8,500 nucleotides of DNA from Thermoplasmata archaeon M9B2D (lineage in GTDB: Archaea; Thermoplasmatota; E2; DHVEG-1), in assembly GCA_002900555.1 (NCBI GenBank), contig MUGD01000082.1, positions 1 to 8,500 of the forward strand. The letters are read 5' to 3'. The translations under genes were made by a program, and so were the position numbers. Positions 1 to 6,118 of the stretch are shown here, in pieces; within the stretch, counting starts at the first letter, position 1; each line of letters begins with the position of its first letter. The notes under the pieces are model-generated. The model was not told where the DNA came from and did no database searches. It saw only the letters and a program-made list of their open reading frames with translations.

Positions 1-874
1 CGATATCATCAGACTAAGCATGAACCTCAAACGACAGGCCAAGAAAGGGAAACGGATCGAACATCTGAAAGGAAAAACCCTTGGGATGATCTTTGAGAAA
101 CCCAGCACCAGGACACGGGTTTCTTTTGAGACCGGTATGACCCTACTTGGTGGTCATGCCATCTTCCTTTCCACAAGCGACATCCAACTCGGACGAGGGG
201 AAAGCATTCAGGATACCGCACTGGTGCTCTCCCGCTACGTTGACATGATCATGTATCGTGCGAAAAGCAACGATGCGATGAAAGAGCTTGCGAAACATGC
301 GACCGTACCAGTCATTAACGGGCTTGATAACAAAGAACACCCCTGTCAAGTGATCACCGACCTGATGACCATCCAAGAACACAAAAAAACACTTGCGGGA
401 CTACAGTTCGTGTACATCGGTGACGGGAACAACAACATGGCACATTCCTATCTGCTTGGCTGTGGAATCGCTGGGATGAACATCCGCATTGTGTCGCCAA
501 AGCACTATTGGCCACCGACCACCTATGTTGATGAGGCGAAAAGACTGGGGGGTACCGTAGAAATCACTGATAACCTTAAAGGTTCAACCAATGGTGCTGA
601 TGTCATCGCAACAGACACCTGGGTGTCTATGGGCGATGAAGCGGAAAAAGAAAAACGCATCAAAGAGTTCAAAGGATACACGGTTGACGAGACACTGATG
701 GGTGCAGCAAAACCAGATGCTATTTTCCTTCACTGTCTGCCCGCATACTATGGCTATGAGGTGACAAAGGAAGTCGCACATGGACCGCAATCCGTGATTT
801 TCGATGAGGCAGAGAACAGGATGTGGGCACAGATCGGGATTATGGTTGCGCTTTACCGGTTCATGTTCCCGTAG
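1..874 (+). CDS. argF: Ornithine carbamoyltransferase, 5' end outside window
   Basis: Catalyses carbamoyl phosphate plus ornithine to citrulline in cytoplasmic arginine synthesis. Visible motifs, in order: carbamoyl-phosphate loop STRTRVSFETG, HPCQ, the GDGNNNMAHS segment of the second domain, the ornithine-loop signature DTWVSMG (this separates OTC from aspartate carbamoyltransferase), HCLPA, and the C-terminal FDEAENRMWAQ helix. The frame is open to the window edge (DIIRLS precedes the first ATG at 20), so that ATG is an internal Met and about 20 N-terminal residues are missing compared with the usual length of about 305 aa. The 3' end overlaps the convergent nep1 gene by 22 nt. All substrate-binding motifs look intact, so the enzyme should be active. 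Family assignment is firm; the name argF rather than another OTC label is convention. Confidence 0.95.
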   Translation, partial: DIIRLSMNLKRQAKKGKRIEHLKGKTLGMIFEKPSTRTRVSFETGMTLLGGHAIFLSTSDIQLGRGESIQDTALVLSRYVDMIMYRAKSNDAMKELAKHATVPVINGLDNKEHPCQVITDLMTIQEHKKTLAGLQFVYIGDGNNNMAHSYLLGCGIAGMNIRIVSPKHYWPPTTYVDEAKRLGGTVEITDNLKGSTNGADVIATDTWVSMGDEAEKEKRIKEFKGYTVDETLMGAAKPDAIFLHCLPAYYGYEVTKEVAHGPQSVIFDEAENRMWAQIGIMVALYRFMFP

Positions 875-1533
875 GTGACCAGAATTTCACTTGCTACGGT
901 CCAGGCAGGCAGCATCTCCGAGTACAACGAGAAGACCGCAGTGGTGATTGTTTTCATATCGGTATGAAACGAACCAGAAGGAAACCCACCGATAATACAG
1001 AGAAAATCGTGTGTTTTCTGCTGTACCATCTGACTGAAGTACGTCTCAAGTCTCACCGGTGTACCTTCCTTTGAGAACGCGATGACTATGTCTGCCTCGT
1101 GTTGCTTGATGATTTGAGAAAGGGAGAGGTTTTCTGTTAAAGATAGCAGCGGATGAGAGCGGTCAGGCACGACATGGTTCTGAAAAAGCTGCTCCAGAAG
1201 GCCAAGGAATCGTTCGTAGTTTCTCATAATCCGTGTCTGTGGATTAACAGTAATAACCATATCGTTTCTGGTATGAATCAGAACCCGTAACTGACCTTTT
1301 TTATTGACGATGGACTCCAGGGCAGTCAGTAAAAAGAGATGGGTGATATCCGGGCGTCCCCGACGTCGCCCTTCTGGAAGATGTGTCATGGCAGCATGGT
1401 CATAGTTCGAATCAAGAAGAATCTGACTTGGTGGTTTTCCCCTCTGCTTGGCATGGGCTAGTACGGCGGGATGACGGCACAGCTCAGCTGGCATCAGTTC
1501 AAGCTCAGATTCGGCCAGCATCAGCGTCAACAT
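853..1533 (-). CDS. nep1: 16S rRNA pseudouridine N1-methyltransferase Nep1/Emg1
   Basis: SPOUT-class SAM-dependent methyltransferase that makes N1-methylpseudouridine in helix 35 of small-subunit rRNA and aids 30S assembly. Seen: N-terminal LAESELEL and HPAVLAHAKQRGKPPSQILLD, RRGRPDITH (about residues 57-65), HTRND (87-91), RIMRNYERF (101-109), IGGFPSG (181-187), and SLYSEMLPAWTV near the C-terminus, all typical of Nep1 and in the usual order. Length 226 aa is normal. An ATG at 1539 is also in frame, but the GAGG ribosome-binding site, which overlaps the purP stop, is only 1 nt from it and 7 nt from the ATG at 1533, so I prefer 1533. The gene follows purP by 3 nt (from the 1539 ATG), indicating translational coupling in one transcript. 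Its last codons overlap the 3' end of the opposite-strand argF. Very secure. Confidence 0.95.
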   Translation of the reverse strand: MLTLMLAESELELMPAELCRHPAVLAHAKQRGKPPSQILLDSNYDHAAMTHLPEGRRRGRPDITHLFLLTALESIVNKKGQLRVLIHTRNDMVITVNPQTRIMRNYERFLGLLEQLFQNHVVPDRSHPLLSLTENLSLSQIIKQHEADIVIAFSKEGTPVRLETYFSQMVQQKTHDFLCIIGGFPSGSFHTDMKTITTAVFSLYSEMLPAWTVASEILVTYGNMNR

Positions 1534-1542
1534 ATCCATGCC

Positions 1543-2610
1543 TCAACTAAGGATTTCTTCCAGCTGATTCTTCTTTATCGCATAGCGTATCTCTTGTGCA
1601 ATCCGCTGACCAGTGGAAAGGTTCGGTTGTATCAACTCTGAGTAGGCAGAGCCGGCAATATATGGGTTGGTGCCTGCGACGATGCGAGCAGAAATCTCAA
1701 AGACTTTAAACTCCAGGTCCTCCGTGACCACCGTCTCAAGGCAGAATGGTCCGATGATGCCGCCGAAGAGCTCAAGGGATTTTTCCACAACTGCTTCTCC
1801 CATCTTAAAGACCTGCGGCAGCAGTGATTCCCGCATGACGATCGGGATGTTTCCTGTGACGACAAACGTCGGATGAATCCCTAGCTCCTCAAGCTCCGCG
1901 ATAGATCCAAGTCGTTGCACTTCATCAATCGTTGTCTCATCACGGCGGTCCATGGAGAGTAACTGCAGACTTCCCTTGGTTAGTTTATACGCATTGTCCT
2001 GAATTGGGGAGTAGAAATAATGCAGATAATACCTAGTTCCCATCACGAACTCTTGGATTGTGTATGGCTTATCATGTTTCACTCGTTTGGAGAACTCCGC
2101 GAATGTTTTTGCAATAAAAAATCCTTTTCCTCCTTTTGCACCATGATATTTGACGATCACAGGTTTTTCGATGTTCCTTGGGTCTTTTATCTCCTTTGGC
2201 ATGGTAATGCCAGCGCCCTCAAGCCAGACCCGCTCCTTCTCACGGTCCGACTCCCACATCAGCACATGCCGGTTGCCAAAGGTTGGTATTTGCAGGTTAA
2301 GGAAATTCTTCGGGCCAAGATACTCGACAAATGATCCATGGGGGATTACAACCACATTTTTTTGTCGTAACTCCTCTACATATTTTGCGATATCCTTGTA
2401 GTTCTCAACGATAAAAAATTCATCAGGCTTTCCCAGGGGAAACGCATCATAGAATTTCTTTATCTCGCCAACGGAGATTCCCAGTGTCTTAAACCCTTCT
2501 TTTCTAGCGCCATGAAATATCTGAAGACTCGAATGTGAACAGACGGTCGCAACGGTGAGGTTTTTTGTATCATATGTAGACAGTAGTTCTTTGATATGCA
2601 CTTCAGTCAT
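1543..2610 (-). CDS. purP: FAICAR synthetase (formate-dependent AICAR ligase)
   Basis: Archaeal ATP-grasp enzyme that uses ATP and free formate to formylate AICAR to FAICAR, the penultimate step of IMP synthesis, replacing the folate-dependent PurH activity of bacteria. Seen: N-terminal SHSSLQIFHGARKEGFKT (about 25-42, nucleotide/AICAR side), VIPHGSFVEYLG (88-99), KYHGAKGGKGFF (154-165, ATP-grasp loop), YTIQEFVMGTRYYLHYFY (183-200), LLSMDRRDETTIDE (217-230), IGPFCLETV (286-294) and the metal-site end FEISARIVAGTNPY (304-317). Length 355 aa matches the family (about 360). The first ATG has a GGGAG about 11 nt upstream, a long but usable spacing. It precedes nep1 in the same transcript and lies 87 nt after the winged-helix gene. 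PurP paralogues without FAICAR activity exist in some archaea, but the full motif set favours the true enzyme. Confidence 0.94.
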   Translation of the reverse strand: MTEVHIKELLSTYDTKNLTVATVCSHSSLQIFHGARKEGFKTLGISVGEIKKFYDAFPLGKPDEFFIVENYKDIAKYVEELRQKNVVVIPHGSFVEYLGPKNFLNLQIPTFGNRHVLMWESDREKERVWLEGAGITMPKEIKDPRNIEKPVIVKYHGAKGGKGFFIAKTFAEFSKRVKHDKPYTIQEFVMGTRYYLHYFYSPIQDNAYKLTKGSLQLLSMDRRDETTIDEVQRLGSIAELEELGIHPTFVVTGNIPIVMRESLLPQVFKMGEAVVEKSLELFGGIIGPFCLETVVTEDLEFKVFEISARIVAGTNPYIAGSAYSELIQPNLSTGQRIAQEIRYAIKKNQLEEILS

Positions 2611-2668
2611 ATCTCATCTGACTCCCAAGACGAGGATAACGCAGCGCCTTGTTTTATCAGTTTCGATG

Positions 2669-2699
2669 AAAAAAAGAATGCAAGGCAACGATGATCGTT
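2669..2699 (-). terminator. Palindrome plus U7 tract after the winged-helix gene
   Basis: AACGATGATCGTT (2687-2699) is a perfect inverted repeat with 6-bp arms around one base and overlaps the stop codon of the winged-helix gene. Reading the minus strand, a run of seven T (2669-2675) follows 11 nt later. Archaeal RNA polymerase stops mainly at U-runs, so transcription could end here and purP could start from its own promoter. The palindrome's RNA loop would be tight, so it may instead be a DNA operator site for purP. Modest support. Confidence 0.4.
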
Positions 2700-3048
2700 A
2701 GAACCGTTTTTTTGTATCCCGCAGACCTTCGACGATTTCTTTGCCAAAATCAGTGAGACGATACAACTTAATGTCCTTATGTTTGCCTCCCTCGATCTGT
2801 TCGACAAGATTCAGACTCATCAAGGATTCATCATCCCGATAGCGTGAATTCATCCCGCGAATCGCTCCAATCACATTGGTCGGCGTGGTCTTGACGTTGT
2901 ATGCAATCTCAGATGTGTAACTGCCACTTGGGCTTATCTCAAACAGGTAATCTGCGATCTTCTTCCGCACGCTACTTCTCCGAAGCGACCTGATAATAAG
3001 AGGCTTTAACATCTCTGGAGAAATAACTGCTTTCTCTCCATCCAGCAT
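2698..3048 (-). CDS. Archaeal winged-helix transcriptional regulator
   Basis: A 116-aa single-domain DNA-binding protein. The core SSVRKKIADYLFEISPSGSYTSEIA, NVKTTPTNVIGAIRGM, and a wing ending in YRLTDFGKEIV match the archaeal family of small winged-helix regulators, whose members share R-K-I-x-x-Y-L, S-E-I-A, P-T-N-V-x-G-x-x-R-G-M and Y-x-L-T-x-x-G motifs. The recognition helix would be about residues 58-72 and the wing about 80-100. No ligand-binding domain, membrane segment or metal cysteines are visible, so what it senses is unknown. It lies upstream of purP and nep1 on the same strand and is divergent from the 70-aa gene at 3193; either neighbour could be a target. The start is taken at 3048, after a G-rich stretch (GGAATGGG) and a TATA-like element about 40 nt upstream. 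Family call firm, role unknown. Confidence 0.8.
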   Translation of the reverse strand: MLDGEKAVISPEMLKPLIIRSLRRSSVRKKIADYLFEISPSGSYTSEIAYNVKTTPTNVIGAIRGMNSRYRDDESLMSLNLVEQIEGGKHKDIKLYRLTDFGKEIVEGLRDTKKRF

Positions 3049-3084
3049 CCCATTCCACGTAGCGGGATTGGAATTGCGTTTCCC

Positions 3085-3098
3085 ATTAATAAATTAAT
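3085..3098 (-). promoter_or_regulatory. TATA-like element of the winged-helix gene
   Basis: The AT-rich ATTAATAAATTAAT lies about 43 nt upstream of the winged-helix start. On the minus strand it is preceded by an ACCGA that could act as BRE. It would place transcription start near 3065 with a leader of about 17 nt. The element contains two copies of the self-complementary ATTAAT separated by 2 bp, so it could also be bound by a dimeric repressor, such as the gene's own product. Confidence 0.4.
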
Positions 3099-3140
3099 CG
3101 GTTCATGGTTCCTTATGCAGAACATCTCTGTCGAATGAAA

Positions 3141-3155
3141 CGAAACAGATAAATG
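3141..3155 (+). promoter_or_regulatory. BRE/TATA-like element of the 70-aa gene
   Basis: CGAAAC followed directly by AGATAAATG resembles an archaeal BRE plus TATA box. It predicts transcription start near 3176, about 17 nt before the ATG at 3193. The element faces the opposite way from the winged-helix promoter in the same 144-bp intergenic region. Confidence 0.4.
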
Positions 3156-3192
3156 CTTGTTTTTGTTTACCGGGTAGTAGGATGGGATACGC

Positions 3193-3405
3193 ATGTCGAT
3201 CAAAAAAGAACTCCTAAATGAATTGACAGAACATCAGCTCAAGCAACTAGCAGAAGCAAAAGGCATCACCTTTAAACTCAACAACGTCCAAAAGAAATAC
3301 TATCAGAACTGGGCTGAAAAAGACAAACTTGTGGATTTGATGACAACGAACAGCCAAATCACTGTACCTGAAATAGAGAAATTCATCCAGCAAAAGAAAT
3401 ATTAA
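3193..3405 (+). CDS. Small uncharacterised protein, SAP-like helical
   Basis: A 70-aa, Lys- and Gln-rich, helix-forming protein with no cysteine, signal peptide or membrane segment. ELLNELTEHQLKQLAEAKGI followed by KDKLVDLM resembles the helix-extended-helix of SAP-type DNA-binding domains, in which a first helix of the L-x-x-L-x-L/A type leads to a glycine turn and a K-x-x-L-V/I-x-x-L helix. An insertion (FKLNNVQKKYYQNWAE) separates the two halves, so the match is imperfect. It has its own upstream promoter-like element, faces away from the winged-helix regulator, and ends 4 nt before the convergent nth stop. I do not recognise the family with confidence. The possible SAP fold suggests nucleic-acid binding, by inference only. 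The compact layout and plausible promoter support a real gene. Confidence 0.6.
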   Translation: MSIKKELLNELTEHQLKQLAEAKGITFKLNNVQKKYYQNWAEKDKLVDLMTTNSQITVPEIEKFIQQKKY

Positions 3406-3409
3406 ACAA

Positions 3410-4078
3410 TCACCGACTAGTGTTTACGTTTATTTTTTTACAATACTTTTGGATGAGACAGCGACTGCAGAACGGTGAAACCGGTACGCAGATTGTCTGT
3501 CCAAATCTCACAAACAAATCGTTGAAATCGTCCCAATATTTTTCTGGCAGAATTTTTTTAAGAGCGTGTTCTGTTTCTTCCGGGGTCTTGGTTTTGATCC
3601 ACCCAAGTCTGTTTGGGATCCGATGACAGTGGGTATCGATTGGGAGATATCCATGCTTTTTATGACCGTAGACCATGACGATGTTTGCAGTTTTTCTTCC
3701 GACGCCTTTGAGGGCGAGTAGATCCTCAAGGGAATCGGGTACTTCACCGTTATACTTCTCAAGAAGTGTTTTGGATATCTCCTTTATTCTTTTTGCTTTG
3801 GTTTTATAGAATCCGACAGGGTAAATCAAGGCTTCTAGCTGCTGATTTGGAAGCAGAAGGATCTTCGCAGGAGTATTATATGTGGTAAGCAATCGCCGTG
3901 ATGCTTGTTCGGTTACCTCATCTTTGGTTCGAAGGCTGAGAAGACAGGAGATAAGCGTAACAAACGCAGTATCTGGTATCTTGTGTTTTTTCCGTGATAC
4001 GACTGGTTGTTCATACGGACGCATCTGTTGTTTTATTGATGAAAAGATTTCATCGAGGAACGGAATGGATTGTGCCAT
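3410..4078 (-). CDS. nth: Endonuclease III, DNA glycosylase/AP lyase
   Basis: Base-excision repair enzyme that removes oxidised pyrimidines and cleaves abasic sites. Seen: the helix-hairpin-helix LKGVGRKTANIV (about 123-134) with the catalytic lysine at about K129; the catalytic aspartate in IDTHCHRI (about D148); and the C-terminal [4Fe-4S] loop with Cys 197, 204, 207 and 213 in the C-x6-C-x2-C-x5-C spacing. Length 222 aa is close to bacterial Nth (about 211). The ATG at 4078 has a GGGGGG tract 3 nt upstream and is the only sensible start. It is convergent with the 70-aa gene, with a 4-nt gap between stops. All catalytic and cluster residues are present, so activity is expected. A MutY-like role is unlikely because the Lys/Asp pair is that of a bifunctional Nth. 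Confidence 0.95.
   Translation of the reverse strand: MAQSIPFLDEIFSSIKQQMRPYEQPVVSRKKHKIPDTAFVTLISCLLSLRTKDEVTEQASRRLLTTYNTPAKILLLPNQQLEALIYPVGFYKTKAKRIKEISKTLLEKYNGEVPDSLEDLLALKGVGRKTANIVMVYGHKKHGYLPIDTHCHRIPNRLGWIKTKTPEETEHALKKILPEKYWDDFNDLFVRFGQTICVPVSPFCSRCLIQKYCKKINVNTSR
3433..3439 (+). terminator. T7 tract after the 70-aa gene
   Basis: Seven consecutive T lie 28-34 nt after the stop of the plus-strand 70-aa gene, inside the 3' coding end of convergent nth. This fits U-run termination in archaea; there is no clear hairpin. Confidence 0.35.
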
Positions 4079-4131
4079 AGACCCCCCTAAAACAAACCTC
4101 GGTTAAAAAGACATTCTTTTGATGGTATTCG

Positions 4132-4150
4132 AAAAAAAGGAGAAAAAAAA
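4132..4150 (-). terminator. Double U-run after the PGF-CTERM gene
   Basis: Reading the minus strand, the stop codon of the surface-protein gene is followed within 6 nt by eight T (4143-4150), CTCC, and seven T (4132-4138). Two closely spaced U-runs without a hairpin are a typical archaeal intrinsic terminator. This separates the gene from nth, which begins 54 nt further on. Confidence 0.6.
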
Positions 4151-4155
4151 GAGGA

Positions 4156-4839
4156 TTAGCGACGTTTTTTTAGCAGAATGAACGCCACGCCACAGGCTAC
4201 AAGAACTGCCAAAACTTCGAATCCAGGGGTGCTTGGTTGTGATTCGCTTCCATCATCAGTTTCATCGGTTCCATCATCGCTAGTCCCATCATCGGTATCA
4301 TCATCACCAGTATCACCAATGAATTTATCGTTTGGAGCCCAATCTCCCCACCATTCGTTCATTTGATCTCCAAATGTCGTGGTGTATTCAACAGCATATC
4401 CCCAGAGTTCTACCTTGGATGTATCACCAAGGACATCGAGGACAACACTAAGGGCATCTGCGGAAACGGTGACATTTTGTTCTGAAGTAAAATTCATTCC
4501 TTTCATACCAAAAGCGGCACCTTCTCCGTTTACATATGACACCATATACACAGTATCAGTGCTATTGTACCACATATAGTAACCAACTTTTTCAGATGTC
4601 TGAATAGAACCATAGACTTTCAGAGTTAACGTTATTTTATCATCGTTAATCGCATAGGAGATTTCTTTGATATCAATATCGGGTTTATCCGCAATATTTG
4701 TTCTCCATGACCATACAGTCCCTGTTTGGGACCAATGATAGACGTCACCAGCCCCATCGGTGATTTGTTCTGCTGATGCACTAAAACAAAAACACATCAG
4801 TACACATATTCCTATCGCTACTGCATTTCTTACTTTCAT
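4156..4839 (-). CDS. Secreted surface protein with PGF-CTERM anchor
   Basis: A 227-aa exported protein. It has a Sec signal peptide (MKVRNAV then a hydrophobic stretch, likely cleaved after SASA), a predicted beta-rich ectodomain of about 150 residues with three N-glycosylation sequons (NST, NFT, NVT), a low-complexity Asp/Gly/Thr/Ser linker of about 25 residues, and a C-terminal tail STPGFEVLAVLVACGVAF followed by LLKKRR. The tail has the PGF motif, membrane helix and basic end of PGF-CTERM proteins, which archaeosortase A processes and transfers to a lipid anchor. An ATG at 4872 is in frame, but it overlaps the TATA-like element. The ATG at 4839 has GAGG 9 nt upstream and starts exactly at the signal peptide, so I use it. 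The ectodomain family is not recognised; DITDGAGD-like N-termini (here QITDGAGDVYHW) occur in secreted archaeal beta-sandwich proteins. Ligand unknown. Confidence 0.85.
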   Translation of the reverse strand: MKVRNAVAIGICVLMCFCFSASAEQITDGAGDVYHWSQTGTVWSWRTNIADKPDIDIKEISYAINDDKITLTLKVYGSIQTSEKVGYYMWYNSTDTVYMVSYVNGEGAAFGMKGMNFTSEQNVTVSADALSVVLDVLGDTSKVELWGYAVEYTTTFGDQMNEWWGDWAPNDKFIGDTGDDDTDDGTSDDGTDETDDGSESQPSTPGFEVLAVLVACGVAFILLKKRR

Positions 4840-4873
4840 GTGAAAATTCCTCTTGAAGTGCGAATAAGACATT

Positions 4874-4884
4874 CTTTTTTAAAG
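4874..4884 (-). promoter_or_regulatory. TATA-like element of the PGF-CTERM gene
   Basis: CTTTAAAAAAG on the minus strand, centred about 40 nt upstream of the ATG at 4839, predicts transcription start near 4853. The resulting leader of about 14 nt contains the GAGG ribosome-binding site. It overlaps the alternative start at 4872 and so argues against it. Confidence 0.5.
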
Positions 4885-4944
4885 ATATCGGAAAAGTAAC
4901 AGTAAAAAATTCACCATCGTCATATCACCTATTTAACAATAAAT

Positions 4945-4950
4945 AAAAAA
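4945..4950 (-). terminator. U6 tract after the coiled-coil gene
   Basis: Six consecutive T on the minus strand, about 45 nt after the stop of the coiled-coil gene. They are flanked by weak 5-bp complementary arms (TAACA at 4934-4938, TGTTA at 4951-4955). A plausible U-run terminator, weakly supported. Confidence 0.3.
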
Positions 4951-4994
4951 TGTTATTTTCTTTGATTTTTTCCAATTGGGATAGGATTGGATAT

Positions 4995-5489
4995 CTACTC
5001 TATCTCTTCTGCCTTCTTTTTTGATCGGCGCTGCATTTCGATGACATCGTGTTCTTTTAACACGTTCCGATTGACAAGTTTCATCATAAGAATCTCATTG
5101 TGTTCCAAAAGAAAGATAAGCTTCTTTGTATGCTGCTCTACTTGTTCCGATTGCTTTGTGATTTCTTCTTCTCGTTTTTGAAGCAATTGTAAAGTTTGGT
5201 TGATCTTCTCGGTTTTGTTTGTCGTTAGCTCTTTGAGCACCTCTGAGAGTCGTTGCGAAACCTCTTCGATTTGTTTTTTTAATACTGATTCGTTTTCTTT
5301 CCTAATGTCCGAAATTGTCTGATTTTTGAATTCTTGGATGTCCTGAAGTTTTTTTATGACTTCTTTGTACTCGCCGACCTTCTCCTGCAACAGACGAATC
5401 TTTGAATCCTCCATCGCCAACATTTGTTCAATCTGATTGCATTTATCAGTAAATTCAGCAATCTTCATTTGCATGTATCCTTCCTTCAT
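4995..5489 (-). CDS. Coiled-coil protein of unknown function
   Basis: A 164-aa, highly charged (Glu/Lys/Gln-rich) and almost entirely helical protein. Heptad-like spacing of Ile/Leu/Val runs from about residue 12 to 135, with no cysteine-rich, catalytic, signal or membrane segment. The last residues (MQRRSKKKAEEIE) are strongly basic then acidic. Such proteins act as scaffolds or partners in complexes, but nothing here names the partner. The start is uncertain. The ATG at 5489 has AAGGA about 9 nt upstream inside a hairpin; ATGs at 5474 and 5468 follow a GGAAGG and would remove only 5 or 7 residues. It stands alone between its own TATA-like element and a U-run. It is the last gene before the tRNA-derived repeats begin. 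Real gene likely, function unknown. Confidence 0.7.
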   Translation of the reverse strand: MKEGYMQMKIAEFTDKCNQIEQMLAMEDSKIRLLQEKVGEYKEVIKKLQDIQEFKNQTISDIRKENESVLKKQIEEVSQRLSEVLKELTTNKTEKINQTLQLLQKREEEITKQSEQVEQHTKKLIFLLEHNEILMMKLVNRNVLKEHDVIEMQRRSKKKAEEIE

Positions 5490-5496
5490 ACTGAGC

Positions 5497-5513
5497 CATC
5501 CTTGCTAAGGATG
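5497..5513 (-). promoter_or_regulatory. Leader hairpin/operator of the coiled-coil gene
   Basis: CATCCTT and AAGGATG form perfect 7-bp arms around a 3-nt loop. In the minus-strand mRNA the 3' arm contains the AAGGA ribosome-binding site of the ATG at 5489. The TATA-like element would start transcription near 5514, so the hairpin would be the first thing in the transcript. It could hide the ribosome-binding site, protect the 5' end, or at DNA level be an operator over the start site. Confidence 0.45.
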
Positions 5514-5533
5514 ATGGAATAAGGAGGTGTATT

Positions 5534-5545
5534 ATTTAATATATT
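5534..5545 (-). promoter_or_regulatory. TATA-like element of the coiled-coil gene
   Basis: AATATATTAAAT on the minus strand, preceded by the purine-rich GAAAAGAA-like stretch as possible BRE. It predicts transcription start near 5514 and a leader of about 25 nt before the ATG at 5489. Confidence 0.5.
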
Positions 5546-5610
5546 TCTTTTCCTTTTTTATTGTTAGAAGAATGTAACAGTGTATTTTTACTTTTTTTAA
5601 AAAAAAAAAG

Positions 5611-5650
5611 CGCTTGGGAGAAATTTAACAGCCCATTTTACCGGGAAAAA
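5611..5650. repeat. tRNA-Ser-derived att-like repeat R1 (most decayed)
   Basis: CGCTTGGGAG-AAATTTAA aligns to the tRNA-Ser 3' end with 15 of 18 bases identical and one gap. It is followed by the shared arm (5629-5650), whose palindrome is TTTTACCGGGAAAA, one base from perfect. It lies directly after an A/T-rich run (5591-5609). It marks the left limit of the array. Confidence 0.6.
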
Positions 5651-5685
5651 AACTGTTTAATAGTTGAAACAAAAGGAAAAACACA

Positions 5686-5695
5686 AAGATTATAG
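5686..5695 (+). promoter_or_regulatory. Putative TATA element of the Doc-like gene
   Basis: AAGATTATAG after the A-rich ACACA lies about 29 nt upstream of the ATG at 5720, the spacing expected for a leaderless or nearly leaderless archaeal transcript. No ribosome-binding site precedes the ATG, which agrees. An alternative element TGTTTAATAG lies at 5653-5662. Confidence 0.35.
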
Positions 5696-5710
5696 TCTTC
5701 TTTTTCTTTC

Positions 5711-5734
5711 AATGATTGAATGATTAAAATCATT
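5711..5734. promoter_or_regulatory. Repeated AATGATT operator-like sites at the doc start
   Basis: AATGATT occurs at 5711-5717 and 5719-5725, and its inverse AATCATT at 5728-5734. The last two form a 16-bp inverted repeat with a 2-bp centre lying across the start codon. This is the size and place of an autorepression site in toxin modules; the binding protein is unknown. Confidence 0.35.
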
Positions 5735-6118
5735 TATCCTACCGTTGAAGAAATTCAGTATAATAATACGATAGCTATTGAAATGTTTCGAAGAAGCAAA
5801 CATGATCAAGCGAAAACAATTAGTGTTTCATTCATAAAAAAAGTACTTGATACAGTAAGATTAACTCCTGGAGATATATATGATAAAGCCGCCCTAATGC
5901 TTCTTGAATTGACTCGAATACATGCTTTTGAGAGTGGTAATAAAAGAACTGCTTTTCTTTCGACAAAAAAATTTGTCATTATCAATGGAGAGCGCTTCAG
6001 AATTCCGGATAGAGAAAGTAATGTGAAAGTAATGATTGGAATAAGAGAAAAATATTATACTCCAAAGGAAATTAAAGAGTGGATCAAGCATGGCAAAATC
6101 AAAACATTTAGAAGATAA
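5720..6118 (+). CDS. Doc/Fic-fold toxin-like protein
   Basis: A 132-aa protein of Doc size (phage P1 Doc is 126 aa). Doc kinases phosphorylate elongation factor Tu and stop translation; other Fic-fold enzymes AMPylate targets. The active-site motif HAFESGNKRTAF (H68 to F79) matches the Doc form H-x-F-x-(D/N)-x-N-K-R-T, with the catalytic His, the Asn, the Doc-type Lys and the Arg present. However, Ser72 stands where Asp or Asn normally binds the metal. Helices before (DKAALMLLELTRI) and after (STKKFVIING) fit the fold. No Phd-like antitoxin precedes it; instead a 44-aa ORF overlaps its 3' end by 29 bp. Local base composition is AT-rich (18 of 60 GC at 5761-5820, against 28 of 60 at 361-420 in argF), suggesting transfer. 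No ribosome-binding site is seen; the start has a TATA-like element at leaderless distance. Toxicity and target are inference. Confidence 0.8.
   Translation: MIKIIYPTVEEIQYNNTIAIEMFRRSKHDQAKTISVSFIKKVLDTVRLTPGDIYDKAALMLLELTRIHAFESGNKRTAFLSTKKFVIINGERFRIPDRESNVKVMIGIREKYYTPKEIKEWIKHGKIKTFRR

Noticed and set aside
2607..2807. Minus-strand frame overlapping the end of the winged-helix gene as a separate small protein
   Set aside because: It lies mostly inside the winged-helix gene in another frame, crosses the likely terminator, and its translation has no recognisable domain.
3163..3175. GTTTACCGGG upstream of the 70-aa gene as a fourth copy of the palindromic arm
   Set aside because: Only about eight bases match, the palindrome is incomplete and there is no tRNA-like sequence next to it.
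4840..4872. Longer N-terminus of the PGF-CTERM protein from the ATG at 4872
   Set aside because: That ATG lies at the edge of the TATA-like element, lacks a ribosome-binding site, and would put a charged stretch before the signal peptide. The ATG at 4839 has GAGG at good spacing.
5521..5529. AAGGAGGTG as a ribosome-binding site for a plus-strand gene
   Set aside because: No start codon with a lasting open frame follows on the plus strand; the next bases are the AT-rich promoter of the opposite gene.
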